Shown here one piece after another: positions 36,501-46,752 of a stretch of 64,000 nucleotides of DNA. Below the pieces are notes generated by a model. That model was not told where the DNA came from, did not search any database, and was given only the letters and a program-made list of their open reading frames with translations. Origin of the DNA: Chondrosia reniformis (Eukaryota; Porifera; Demospongiae; Chondrillida; Chondrillidae); contig OX359190.1 of assembly GCA_947172415.1 (NCBI GenBank), positions 3,038,001-3,102,000 on the forward strand. Reading direction: 5' to 3'. The translations under genes were made by a program, and so were the position numbers. The stretch's first letter is position 1; every line of letters starts with the position of its first letter.

Positions 36501-39500
36501 TCCTCTTAATAAAATTTAAAGCAACATAACCATCTGCCTAATTAAGATCTATAGAGAGGTTTCGATTGTCATGTTTTCTAGCAATATGTGGACACCATAG
36601 GCTGTCTGCCATCTTGAGTGGCAAAAGGATTCGTGCATTGTGTGGCAGCAAAGAAGATTTTGTTGTGTGGAAAGAGGATGAATTGATTGTTTTGTGCATT
36701 AACAAAGATGAAGCGTTTCTCAGAAATGCCACTGAAAAAAACACTTACTTCTATTAGCGGGTTATTTTGTGAATGCTTGACTATATATACTTGCTGTGAT
36801 ACAGCTATTTACTAATTGCTGTGATACAACTATTACAATATACTAAAGGTTAATTGGGCTGTTTTTCTGGACAAAAAACCCCTGACCAGGTGAGGCAAGA
36901 CTGTCCCACTCAAATTGGGACCGTTGTACTGTCTACTTTATATATGAGACTGCTTCTAAATATGGCTGAAATAAGTAAAACATTATTCTAAAGAAATTCT
37001 ACCCATTAAGGGATATACTGTGCAAAAAAGACAGCTGTATACAGTTTCATCAGACTATACATAGTGGTTAGAGTCTTTAGATAAAATATACAATGTATGA
37101 CAATCTAAAATCATGATTACATCTATATTTCATTTAGTTAGGATCAATTACATGCTGAAAGTTTTTCAAAACAAATCTGCATGTAATGTAATGAAACATA
37201 GTTGAAACATAAAAGTATATATACGTATGTACGTACATGCATATTTCGGAAAATATGTACTATAACTTAACTTGTAACGTTAACTCTTGTCAATCAGAGC
37301 AGGATATAAGATGGTTTGGGTATTTGATTAATTGCTTGAAGACCTAGACTTACTAGTCATTACTAGTGGAAACAAGCTAATACTTACATTTGGGAGAGCA
37401 TTTATTGGACACATTCATATGACCAGGGTTCTCCCCAGAAGATTTTTGGAAGGCATTGGGGCTAATTAATTTTCCCATAAATGTTTAATGAAAGTGCCAA
37501 TATTTTGTACATCACTATTTTATTGATAATTGCACAATTACACATTGAATTACATAACGTTCACGGCCTTTGTGGCTATTCTTATAACAAAATAGTACGT
37601 ACGGGTACGGATCGACTATGGCTTACATAGGGTTCAAAGCACGGCTTTGAAAACTGGCTACCTGGGAGTTACATATGTTTCAAAGTACGGCTTAAAAACG
37701 GGCATGGGTACGGGCGTAGTACTGCCAGTTTTTATATAAAGGTATACCGTATTATATATAGACCAAGATGAAGGCATAGTGGCCAGCTAAACTGAAAGTG
37801 TCTAGGGAGAACACTGATGACAACCTTAATTTTGAGCAAACAAATCTTGTTAACACAGACACATGGTTTGTGTACAATAAGTACACAAGTAGAAAATAAA
37901 ACCTTCCAATGTATATATATATTTGGAATCATATATAAAGTGCACGCAAAGCACTCAATGAATGTTAACTTAAAATAGTGAATGTAATGTATATAATGAA
38001 TAAATATAAGTATACTAACCTCAACTACAATATTGTACTGCACAGCACTTGTCTGATATTCTCCTTCTCCTTTTCCTCCAAAAGTGAGAAAGGTTTTTTC
38101 ATTCAAGGAAGCTGAACAAGCATTGCCAAAAGATGTTACTTCACTTATTCGTGTCCATTTCGTATCATAAGTGAAGATTCCACTTGGACCTACTAGGACA
38201 GGTTGCATGCTCAGTGACAGAAGTGAACTGCTTTTTGGTGCATTCTCGAGCCTTTCCCACTCCTGTGCTACTGGCTTCAATGAGGTGAGAGAAGCCATAA
38301 AATCCATCTTATTCATTCTGTAAAAATATACATTAAAGTAGATGTAAATGTAATCACCACACAATGCCATTTGGTGGAGGGCTAATGGTCGAGGAAGTTT
38401 AAGATTTGACTGGATCCACTTTTTATTCTTAATATCAAGGAATTCCAATGTGTCTACACTTCTGCTGCTTCTTTCTGCTCCTTTTCCTCCAGACACAATC
38501 ACAAAGTGTTCAATTGCAAGTACACCTGGATAGTATCGGGCAGTGTGCATTGGAGGATACAGTTCTAGCCACACTTTGCCTGTCCATGTCAGTAGTTTTC
38601 TTGTAAGAGTGCCACGAATGTCCCTACCTCCTATTAGAGTTAGTTGCTTATCTATGATGGCAACTGCACTCAATGTATGTGATAACAGAGGTAGCTTTGA
38701 CCATTTTTTCTTTAGAATATTGTACTCCTGTACAATTTGTTGAGACACCCTTTCTTTACATGCTCCCCCGCAGACATATACTTTGTTACCGTGAGTAAGC
38801 GCTTTAGCAAAGCCTGTTCCAATTAGCATTTCCGGTAATTTTGTTGACTTGAGGAAAAGACCTCTTCCAGCTTTCAGGAGGTCACTGCAAAATACCTAAG
38901 TAGAGATAAGGAACAAAATAAACAAGTATTTCGAGTTTAAAAACTCGTGGGGTGCCAGACGCCCCATGCAAACTCGAACTACTTGCTGGTTCTTATTAGA
39001 TATCCGGTAACTGTTTCCAATTGTCCCTTGTATGCCATCAATTTTTCAAGGCCATACCTCGTAGAAACGTTTTGCGCAAGCTTTACATTATATAGTATTA
39101 GTAAAGTGCTTTCTACGTAAATCCTTTTTGTTCATTCAATGTTTGACACTAAGAAAAGGAAGCTAATTTTAAGCTAGAAAACTCCGCCATTTTGGTGACA
39201 GTTATAAATATACTAGGTAACAAATAGGAAGCCATACATTTCTGAAAACAATATAGGTGAGTCTATGTTGCCCCAAAAACTTGTGGGGCTGCCACCCCCA
39301 TGCACGATCGAATTGAATATACCTGTATGTAGTATTTTAAGTATTACATAATATACTAATCATTTACATAAGAGAAGACAAGCATGCATGAACTGTTAGG
39401 AAATTGGGCATAAATTATCAAGATATTCAAAACTCTGAAACATAAGCTGCTGCATGGACATGAGTCGATTTTATTTTTACAAGTAATTCTGCAAATTAAA

Positions 39501-40915
39501 AAAACTCCCATTATTTGGCTTCTTTGTTGGCTTACATGTAATATATAGTTATACAATATCACTTTTTTATTGTTATACATACAATGGTTGTGGAATATAA
39601 TTTGCCTTGGTTACCCCAGCAATGGCATGTATGTATAACAAATTTCACCCTTTAAGCTTCTATATATATAGTTTCTGAAACACTGGAGAATAGTGGAATT
39701 TACATAATACAATATCATATGAACCCATAGATATTTTGACCACTCTAACATTATTTAAAAAATCGATCAGATGAGTGTAACAATCGATAACAAGAATATA
39801 TATAAAACCATTTTTACTGATTGATAACTCTATATATACAAATTAGCACATATGGATATGTAAGTTTTCAGTAGTAGTTTATTCAAGAAAGATTTGAGCT
39901 ACAGTCTGTAAATCATGCATGCAGATCTGATTTTCCAAACCAATTTAACAAGTTGATTACTTTCAGCTTCGTCTGTCTAGTAAAGCTGAATTTTCCTTTA
40001 ACATGTACATTGCAACATATATAGGATACTTATTAAGTTGCTTTTTATATTAATCAATCTATTACTCAAACAAACAAATAATGAGCAGGCTCCCCTTTGT
40101 ACAGACACATACATGCTTATAGATTAGCTACGCTTAATTAATGGGAGTAGCAAAATACCAGTAAGGAATATATGATCGATCCTGTGCCTTTTACAGTGCC
40201 TAAAACTTATAATTATCATCCCATTTCCATATGTGGCCTAATTCTTGGTCTCCTGCCTCACGCTTTATCGGTACACTACTTTAATTAGTCTTTTTCAGAT
40301 AGCCTTCCAATCACCTATTCTGTCTCCTTTGTACCACATTAAAAATTGACTCCTGCCTTAGTCTTCCTCTTGCTTCTTCATTGCACACCTATACCTTGTT
40401 CAACCGTACATGTTCCTCCCATTAACCTTAGATATTTCATCTCCACTGCTTGTACCCTTTGTATGCGGTATTGCTGTTTATGTTTGTCAATTAAATTACA
40501 GTCCAGTTTGATCTATATAATTAATATAACTTTAGCACGCGCAATTATTTCTCTAACTTATACTCTAACCAAAACACTATTTTCTTGCAAGTGAACTATT
40601 CTAAATAAATAAATTCGGATTAGGGTCTCTCTGAAAGCTAGCCAAAAACTGCTTTAGAACTCGCAAGCAGTACAGTAAACAATTATATTTGTAACTTAAC
40701 ATTTGCACGTCTCTGCTAAACGTTTCGAGTTGCCAGGCAATTCTCAATGAGGTTCTTGCCAAAAAATGCGGTTTCGAATTCGTTTTAAGAGGAATACTTT
40801 TGATATTTTGCTGGATTTACGCGTTAACTTATAGACATTACACGAATTTGGATGGTATATTTATGTTTTAAGTAAGCCCACTTACTCAAAATTAACTCAC
40901 TTTATCGTTGGCCAT
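30280..40915 (-). CDS. Kelch/coiled-coil/Death-domain protein, gene 3 (complete)
   Basis: Ten exons give an open 807-codon frame: 40901-40915 (M-A-N-D-K), 38020-38895 (Kelch, 292 codons), 35833-36321 (13 decapeptide repeats, 163 codons), 35648-35764, 34563-34625, 34348-34485, 33441-33683 (four 18-residue coiled-coil modules), 30817-30967, 30702-30729 and 30280-30583 (Death domain). Intron phases match gene 2. It has the longest charged stalk of the family. Its introns have collected mobile DNA: a Penelope-like element (31199-32934), an hAT-like MITE (37424-37816), a MITE at 35025-35218 and a palindromic element (38923-39305). The 5' flank differs from the other genes except for ACTTCCGG. Likely a signalling adaptor, by domain content only. 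Confidence 0.85.
31178..31514 (+). repeat. Left arm of a 337-bp inverted repeat (Penelope-like end)
   Basis: Inverse of 32552-32888, the same length and nearly identical. It includes 21 bp of host sequence outside the element (31178-31198). Confidence 0.85.
31199..32934 (+). mobile_element. Penelope-like retroelement, truncated and degenerate, in gene 3 intron 7
   Basis: Contains a reverse-transcriptase piece (about 31553-32220: GTAMGSPVS, R-Y-F-D-D, S-V-Y-R-K-P-T-H-T) and a GIY-YIG endonuclease piece (about 32230-32576: V-Y-S-I-P...Y-S-G-Q-T-G-R-S-L...R-L-Q-E-H). These are the two parts that define Penelope-like elements. Large inverted copies of one end lie at 31178-31514 and 32552-32888, and a further short end fragment lies at 32889-32934. 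A 14-bp direct repeat, ACAGTTATATACTT (31185-31198 and 32935-32948), looks like a target duplication. The N-terminal part of the reverse transcriptase is absent and the remainder carries several breaks, so it is a fossil. Confidence 0.85.
32552..32888 (-). repeat. Right arm of the 337-bp inverted repeat
   Basis: Overlaps the end of the endonuclease reading frame and runs through the GAAACGTTTGAACAAATCG end motif into an inverted copy of the host flank. Confidence 0.85.
33441..33683 (-). CDS. Gene 3 exon 7: 18-residue coiled-coil repeats, about 4 copies
   Basis: 81 codons of S-S-E-R-V-A-E-L-Q-E-E type modules, homologous to the single-module exons of genes 2 (15703-15783) and 4 (48055-48135) and the long exon of gene 1. 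Confidence 0.82.
35025..35218. mobile_element. MITE with CATAGGCGTCGGA ends, in gene 3 intron 4
   Basis: 194 bp bounded by CATAGGCGTCGGAGC and the inverse GTGCTTCCGACGCCTATG, in an AT-rich TATAT context. There is no coding capacity. The ends recall widespread short DNA-transposon derivatives, but I cannot assign a superfamily. Confidence 0.6.
35833..36321 (-). repeat. Gene 3 exon 3: 30-bp coding minisatellite, about 13 copies
   Basis: The longest SLKEQDKKDT array in the family. The frame is kept throughout, with substitutions such as E-Y-D and E-Q-N. Instead of the usual tail it ends in L-Y-R-L-R-H-H-K-R-S-S-S-F-R-K-D-E before the conserved E-Y-R-S-F-K. Confidence 0.88.
36322..38019. other. 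Gene 3 intron 2
   Basis: 1.7 kb. It contains the hAT-like MITE at 37424-37816 and a 63-codon plus-strand open frame (36566-36757) with no recognisable motif and no paralogous counterpart, which I do not call a gene. Confidence 0.5.
37424..37816. mobile_element. hAT-like non-autonomous element (393 bp)
   Basis: Ends are CAGGGTTCTCCCCAGA and the inverse of TCTAGGGAGAACACTG. It is flanked by the 5-bp direct repeat ATGAC (37419-37423 and 37817-37821). Gene 2 has the empty site, CGTATGACAACC, at the homologous place near 18050. CAG-GTTCTCCC ends suit hAT elements; a 5-bp duplication would fit the hAT5 group, which is inference. Confidence 0.7.
38020..38895 (-). CDS. Gene 3 exon 2: Kelch propeller
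   Basis: Starts V-F-C-S-D-L-L-K after CTTAG. Blades at KVYVCGG, LTLIGG, FVIVSGG and FLTFGG. The open frame happens to run on below 38020 into the intron, but the GTTAGT donor after GAG matches the paralogs, so the longer frame is not used. Confidence 0.85.
38923..39305. repeat. Repeat element with palindromic head (copy 2), in gene 3 intron 1
   Basis: Head 38923-38985 is the inverted repeat CAAGTATTTCGAGTT / AACTCGAACTACTTG around GGGGTGCCAGACGCCCC. The tail near 39230-39290 resembles copy 1 at 2379-2790. Confidence 0.5.
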
Positions 40916-41035
40916 CTCTTCAGAAAATCCAAAATGGAAGGAGTAAGGAAACAAATAACCGAAGTAAATTTTAGTTGTATTGATTTGCTAGCGCTTATAT
41001 AGCTGGATCTTACGGTTACACTTCCGGTATTTGGC
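40916..41035 (-). promoter_or_regulatory. Gene 3 upstream region
   Basis: Keeps only short similarity to the other upstream regions, notably ACTTCCGG at 41020-41027, about 105 bp before the ATG. Confidence 0.4.
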
Positions 41036-41039
41036 GGGT

Positions 41040-41273
41040 AATATTTAGCGAAATGTCCGACTTTTAGCATTCGGCGAGTTTTATATTTGGCGGATTGCCT
41101 CGTAACTATGACGCAAGCGTTGGCTTAAGTTTAAATGGACGACGGTACCGTTACGTGTTCGAAATCGATAGCTGCATTGGCGGCTATTATGCTTACGGAA
41201 AATTTGGCGAGCTTCAAACTACTCGCCAAATCGCCAAATTTAAGTCCTCGCCAAATTTTCCCGCTATACGGTA
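41040..41273. mobile_element. Probable MITE rich in TTTGGCGAG / CTCGCCAAA motifs
   Basis: A CpG-richer patch with repeated, mutually inverted TTTGGCGAG motifs, ending in GCTATACGGTA. The sharp composition change and the CCGTATAGCGGGAAAATTTGGCG-type end resemble short MITE ends. The left border is unclear and a 79-codon open frame inside has no recognisable motif. Confidence 0.4.
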
Positions 41274-41785
41274 TAGGCCCTATAATTGCACCTATACTCT
41301 AAAAGCACTAAACGCACTCCTTCATTTTCTGTAGGGTGAAAAGTTTGACTGTTTGCATATGGTCAAGATGGAATTTTCATAATAGTGAGAGATATATTAT
41401 ACAGAATGTTGCCAGATGTATAAGCCAGATAGTCTACCATCTTCTTGACGCCTCTGACTTGGAGGAGGTGCTAGGAAGGTGAAAGGAGTTTTGGAACATC
41501 TCAGATCCATACCCCAGGAACCCAAAGTTGAGAACCTTGAGACAGTCTAAAAGTTCTTAGCTGTTATTAGTCTAATGCATATAAATACTGGGACAAATAT
41601 ACAGTACCTTTTACTTTATGTACTGACCTACAATAACAGCTACTTGTTCATTGTTTCAATCTGTTTCCCTTCAAATTAACAGGTTGTACAATTAGGTTAC
41701 ATGATTTTCCTAAGAGACATATGAATTAATTACTTACACAGAATTTGACCAAGATCTATTGAAACCTGGCAACTCAGTTTGCACT
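41274..41785. other. Spacer without recognised feature
   Basis: No conserved reading frame, repeat array or structural RNA seen; not obviously shared with the other spacers. Confidence 0.5.
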
Positions 41786-43930
41786 CCATCATCTGTATTA
41801 GCATGCAGATCTATATATATATATACGTCCATGCAAACACTATATCTATTAGAAATGATATAAAAACCATGCAGCATCATGATAGTGGTACTTGCATATA
41901 TATGCATATATACATGATAATATACCACCTTAACCCTAATATTTGTTCTGACAAAATGAAGAACAATGATATTTGATCTTGGTGTGATATTATATATAGT
42001 GATCATGGGTTTCCAGGAACAACATATATCAGTTTATTTCAGGTCCTGCATGTGCTTGTGTGTAAGATTGGCATGTATATATATTTACCCTTTTTTGGCC
42101 ATTATTGGATCTGCATCATCATGGAAGTCAATGTATATGTATTAGCTCAAAAAATTGCTTATCACCACAGCCTTTACAAAGGTCATGTGCAATTAACTAT
42201 TTCAGTCAAAACTGTCTGTCACCATTTCTCATGATTTCTGATGATGCTGATGTGTGACACAGTATACACTCTAAAAGTACTTGTCCTGCTGATGTCTCTA
42301 AATGATGTCACTAACAATGAGATCAAGAAGAGTGGACAACTCAGAGCTCTTAATTAAAATACAGTTACTACAACCCTTGATGCATTCTCTAGTAATAATC
42401 TGATCAGATGATGTATATAGTGAAGGATATTGACTTTTTAATGTTACATCACTGCTTAACTTCACTACACCATCATACACACATACACTATATACTCTCT
42501 CCCATGCACTAAATATGTACAGACATCTCTATATATTTATAGCAATGGCCTGTCTACTGAATGTACCATGCATATGCATCTTCCTATACTATATATATTG
42601 TGAATTGGAATTCCTCAAGCTTTAGATCTTGAATTCCCCCAGGGGACTATTGTATTGTATATACCTCTTGTGGAGGTCACTTTGGTTGTGGACAATACTT
42701 AATGAGAAATGCAAGATGCAATGATTCGAGTTACTGAATTTGTCCTCAGTATACGAAGTTATGAAATGTCATTCCTGTACCCAATCACCACTAAATTTAC
42801 AGTAATAAGCATGCGCAATATGTGACATGATTACTAAAGAATTTGTACCCAGTATATTCACAAAGTTATGGAATGTTATTATTATGTCCTGCCACCAGTC
42901 ACTTTACAGTGATAAGCTACCTGTAGTTAATACTGAAAGGATTTACCAAAGAATTTGACCTACATTGTGATATTTACATTTTCATGTTGGTAAGTTTCAT
43001 TCTAGCCATCTAAGTAATAACAAGAAAATTTAGAGGAGAGCTAGGGTAAACATGACCTGAGACATGAATGAGAGATGCCATTTTAGTAGAGAGGTGGTCA
43101 CATTAGAGAGGTGGTCACACTAGAGAGGTGGTCACACTAGAGGGGTGATCATGTTAGAGAGGTGGTCACATTAGAGAGGTGGTCACACTAGAGAGGTGGT
43201 CACATTAGAGAGGTGGTCACATTAGAGAGGTGGTCACATTAGAGAGGTGGTCACATTAGAGAGGTGGTCATATTAAAGATGTGGTCACATGAGGTTGTCA
43301 CATTAGAGAGGTGGTCACACTAGAGAGGTGATCACATTAAAGAGGTGGTCACATTAGAGAGGTGGTCATGTACGGTCATATATAGTTACTGTGTAAGATA
43401 TTAAAGAACAAGGTAATTTCAAACCCTTCATGTACACACTTATTTAAAGAAAATGTATTTTAACATTTCTATTTGAATAACAATAGTGCAAAGTTACATT
43501 CACTTCCCAACAGACAATAAAGTATAAAAGAATGGTATGTGAGTGGTTGTACTGCAATGGAAGCAAGACTGTAGTCCAATAACAATGAACCCCTTTATTT
43601 ACACCTGTAAACTACCCTAACCCGGACACACCCTCATGCACATGGACACGCCCTCCTTTACCTTTACATAGACACACCCCTTCTAGCATTGACACACCCT
43701 CCTACACAAGGACACATCCCTAATACAGCTAGTTTATTGTCTTCACTATAGGTTATGGATGAATGGAGAGACAGAAAACAGAAAGTAGATTTCTTATCCA
43801 ACATTTAGTTTTCATGGTATATAACCACAAACATTGGCACACATACGTATGTACATTGGACTCAAAATGTGTGGATATATATATAATTGTAGATGTGTCT
43901 ATACTATATGGTGTGTGTGCCCATGAATGT
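41786..43930. repeat. Spacer repeat unit g (rearranged)
   Basis: Here the GCATGCAGATCT...TTTATTTCAGG block (41786-42235) comes first. It is followed by the AAATGATGTCACTAACAATGAG and CCCCAGGGGACTATTG blocks (42300-43080), a 17-bp array (43087-43371) and a CACCCTC remnant (43620-43720). No gene seen. Confidence 0.55.
43087..43371. repeat. 17-bp minisatellite array 6 (about 16 units)
   Basis: Same unit as the other arrays, with one shortened unit near 43290. Confidence 0.9.
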
Positions 43931-46320
43931 GAGTGATGTATAATGAAGTGAGGATCTGGATATTCTATTGACATAGACTCAACCTCCTCTCTAGCTCCCA
44001 TGCATTCTTAATATGTACAGGTATCTCTATCAATATTAATAGCAGTGGGATGTCTATTGAATGACATTGTACCATGCATGAAAAATCTAATACACCATTT
44101 TCCTACATGCTGTGCCTATAAAACCTGGATAGAGCTTTGGATGAAGATACAGGGAGTCTTTTCTGTGAAATTCTTCTTTTCCTCTCTTTCATCTTCTTCT
44201 CTACTGGGTCAGACAGCTGTTTCTGGGAATTCCACCCTTCATCCAGTGATATCCTGGGAGTCTTTGTCTTTATCTTTATCTTGATATTATGCCCCTTGTT
44301 AGTATATAGTCAAACAGTTGTCACACTGTGTTTGCTTGGAATTCAAAGACCATTTAAGCTGTACTATTATTATAATTATTATTATTAATATTTATATTAC
44401 AGTCTCACATGCACAATATCTATTATTATATTCAGATGACATATATACTTCATCAGAAATCAAAGCTGCATGAGAATTCTAAAGAACCAAGAATATGAGG
44501 TGTTAAGTGGATATTCTACTGTATTAGACAGACAATTATACTAATGAGGTGGTCACATTATAGAAGTGGTCACATTATAGAGGTGACCACATTATAGAAG
44601 TGGTCACATTATAGAGGTGACCACATTAGAGAGGTGGTCACACTAGAGAGGTGACCACATTAGAGAGGTGGTCACGCAAGAGAGGTGGTTGCATTAGAGA
44701 AGTGGTCAAAAGGTGGTCACATTAGCGAGATGGTCACATATTCTATGCATGAATGTATAAGATTCTAATGAACAAGGTGATTTCAAACCTTTATGTACAC
44801 ACTATTTAAGCAAGCGAAGAAAATAAATTTCAATAGTTACAGTTTTGTAAGGTACTGAGGGAGGAGGTGTTGTTTGAATAACAACTGTACTAGTGCAAAG
44901 TTGCATTAACCTCACAACGGACATGCAAGATAAAAATATTAAAGAATGGAATGTGTGACTGGTGACAATATTCTACTGATTTATAACTAGTGAGACATGA
45001 TTGAAGGACTCTAACTGACAGACCCTCAGCCCCACCCCTCTTCCTTGGTCAGCTTTTGTTGGGGATCACTCGACTGGGGGCAGTAAGGAGAGATCCTTTT
45101 AAATGTAAATTTTGGGGATTTGTGTGGATGGACACACCCCTAGGCCTTCTCCAAGGAAATCTATGTATTAAACCAACAATGAGAACATATACGTATATAC
45201 TTACCTTTGAGAGAGTAATGTGATTGAGAGCTCCTGATTATGAGACTGTTTGAACTGGACTCCATCGTCTGTAATAAAGATCTAGTTATATATATACGTC
45301 TATACAAACACTATCTATATAGATATAAGTAATAGAATTAAAGAAATATAATGAACATTCAGCCTCATGAAAATAGTACTTGCTTATGCATACATGCATG
45401 ATAATATACCACCTTAACCCTAATGTCTGTTCTCAAAATGAATGTATATTGTTTTACTTTCAACCTTTTAAACTGACAAGATTTACAAAATAATTTGTAC
45501 TCAGTACAATACACAAAGTTATGGAATGATAATGTCCTACCACCGGTCACTACTTAACACTGAGAGGATTTACCAAAGAATTTGTCCCACATTAATTTAC
45601 ATTTTGTTTGTAAGTTTCCTTCTAGCCATCTCTTAAGTAACAAGAAACTTCAGAGGTATATACGTAGCTGGGTAAATAGGATCAAGTGCAATTAACTCAC
45701 TTACTTCATATATTAGCAAATACTGTCCAATCATTTCTCATGATCAGTCAATGAAAAATCTAAGATACCATTTTCCTACGTGCTATGCCTATTCTGTAAA
45801 AGAGCCTATAGGGGAAATAAACCTGAATGTCAGTCAACACTGAGAGGATTTACTATAGAATTTGTCTTAGTACACAAATTAAAGTTATGGAATTTCATTA
45901 ATTTATCTAGTCACCAGTCACTTTAGTAACCTGTTAAACTGACAAGATTTATGAAAGAATTTGTACTGGATATATACACTAAGCTGTGGTATGTATCACT
46001 AGACAATATTGCATGAGAAATATTTTATGACTTGGTGGGTGAACAGTTTCCATAATTGAATTGACTATATACGTGGAATCATGCCTAATATCACACGTAC
46101 TGAAAGGTATAAAGAAAGTATATAGTGAATTAACTTATGCAATCTCAATTACATGTATATACGTACATATTGTGCGAAGTGGAATTGTAAGTTATTGTAA
46201 GAATGTATTTGTGATGGATTTGTTTCTGTAATGTTCTTGTCTTTTCTACTTGTTAGTTAAAAGACTTTCTATAAGTAGCTCTCTCTTGTACCTCTGTGTC
46301 AGAAGGGATGAGATTAACAA
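43931..46320. repeat. Spacer repeat unit h, abutting the 3' end of gene 4
   Basis: A partial GAAGTGAGGATCTGG block, then a stretch at 44050-44285 not seen in the other units, a 17-bp array (44545-44740), the CCCCACCCCTCTTCC block (45030) and the TGACTTGGTGGG block (45900-46310). No gene seen. Confidence 0.55.
44545..44740. repeat. 17-bp minisatellite array 7 (about 11 units)
   Basis: Mixed GTGGTCACATTATAGAG and GTGACCACATTAGAGAG units. Confidence 0.85.
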
Positions 46321-46445
46321 ATATTAAAACAGACACTTTTAATACTCAAATTGAAAGTACGCAACTATCACACCAAAACTAATCTGCTTTTACTTGTACA
46401 CAAACCATAACTAACCTGTATACATATGTTTATACTTGTAGTCGT

Positions 46446-46752
46446 TCATTTCATCATTCTCTTAACTTCTTCCACAAGTTTTTCTGCCTCTGGTCTACAG
46501 TCACGATCGACAAGAGCATTGTGCAAGGATTTCAAGGTCCTTGGTAGCTCGCCAGATCCTTTAGCATGCTTCAACCACTCTGCCAACATCTTACGACACT
46601 GCTCCTTGTTATTTTGTCGATGCTCAGCTTCAACTGTATCAATTTTGTTTAGTTCAAATTCAAGATAAGTTGCTATTCCCTTCCACTTCTGAGGCACTTC
46701 ATCGATAATTGTTCTTTGTACTACAGCCATGTGCCTAGTTTTCATTTCAGTT
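46446..46752 (-). CDS. Gene 4 last exon: Death domain (out of frame with the upstream exons)
   Basis: Intact open frame with W-K-G-I-A-T-Y-L, M-L-A-E-W-L and V-E-E-V-K-R-M-M-K. It is two codons longer than gene 2 in the loop (E-A-E-H-R-Q-N-N). Its splice acceptor is intact. Confidence 0.75.

Noticed and set aside
36566-36757. 63-codon plus-strand frame in gene 3 intron 2
   Set aside because: No recognisable motif, no counterpart in paralogous introns, and length expected by chance.
37732-38019. C-terminal extension of the gene 3 Kelch open frame
   Set aside because: It lies beyond a donor conserved in all four genes and runs into an hAT-like MITE.
44045-44388. Overlapping 79-83-codon frames rich in Ser, Phe, Leu
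   Set aside because: Low-complexity pyrimidine-rich stretch without splice or motif support.
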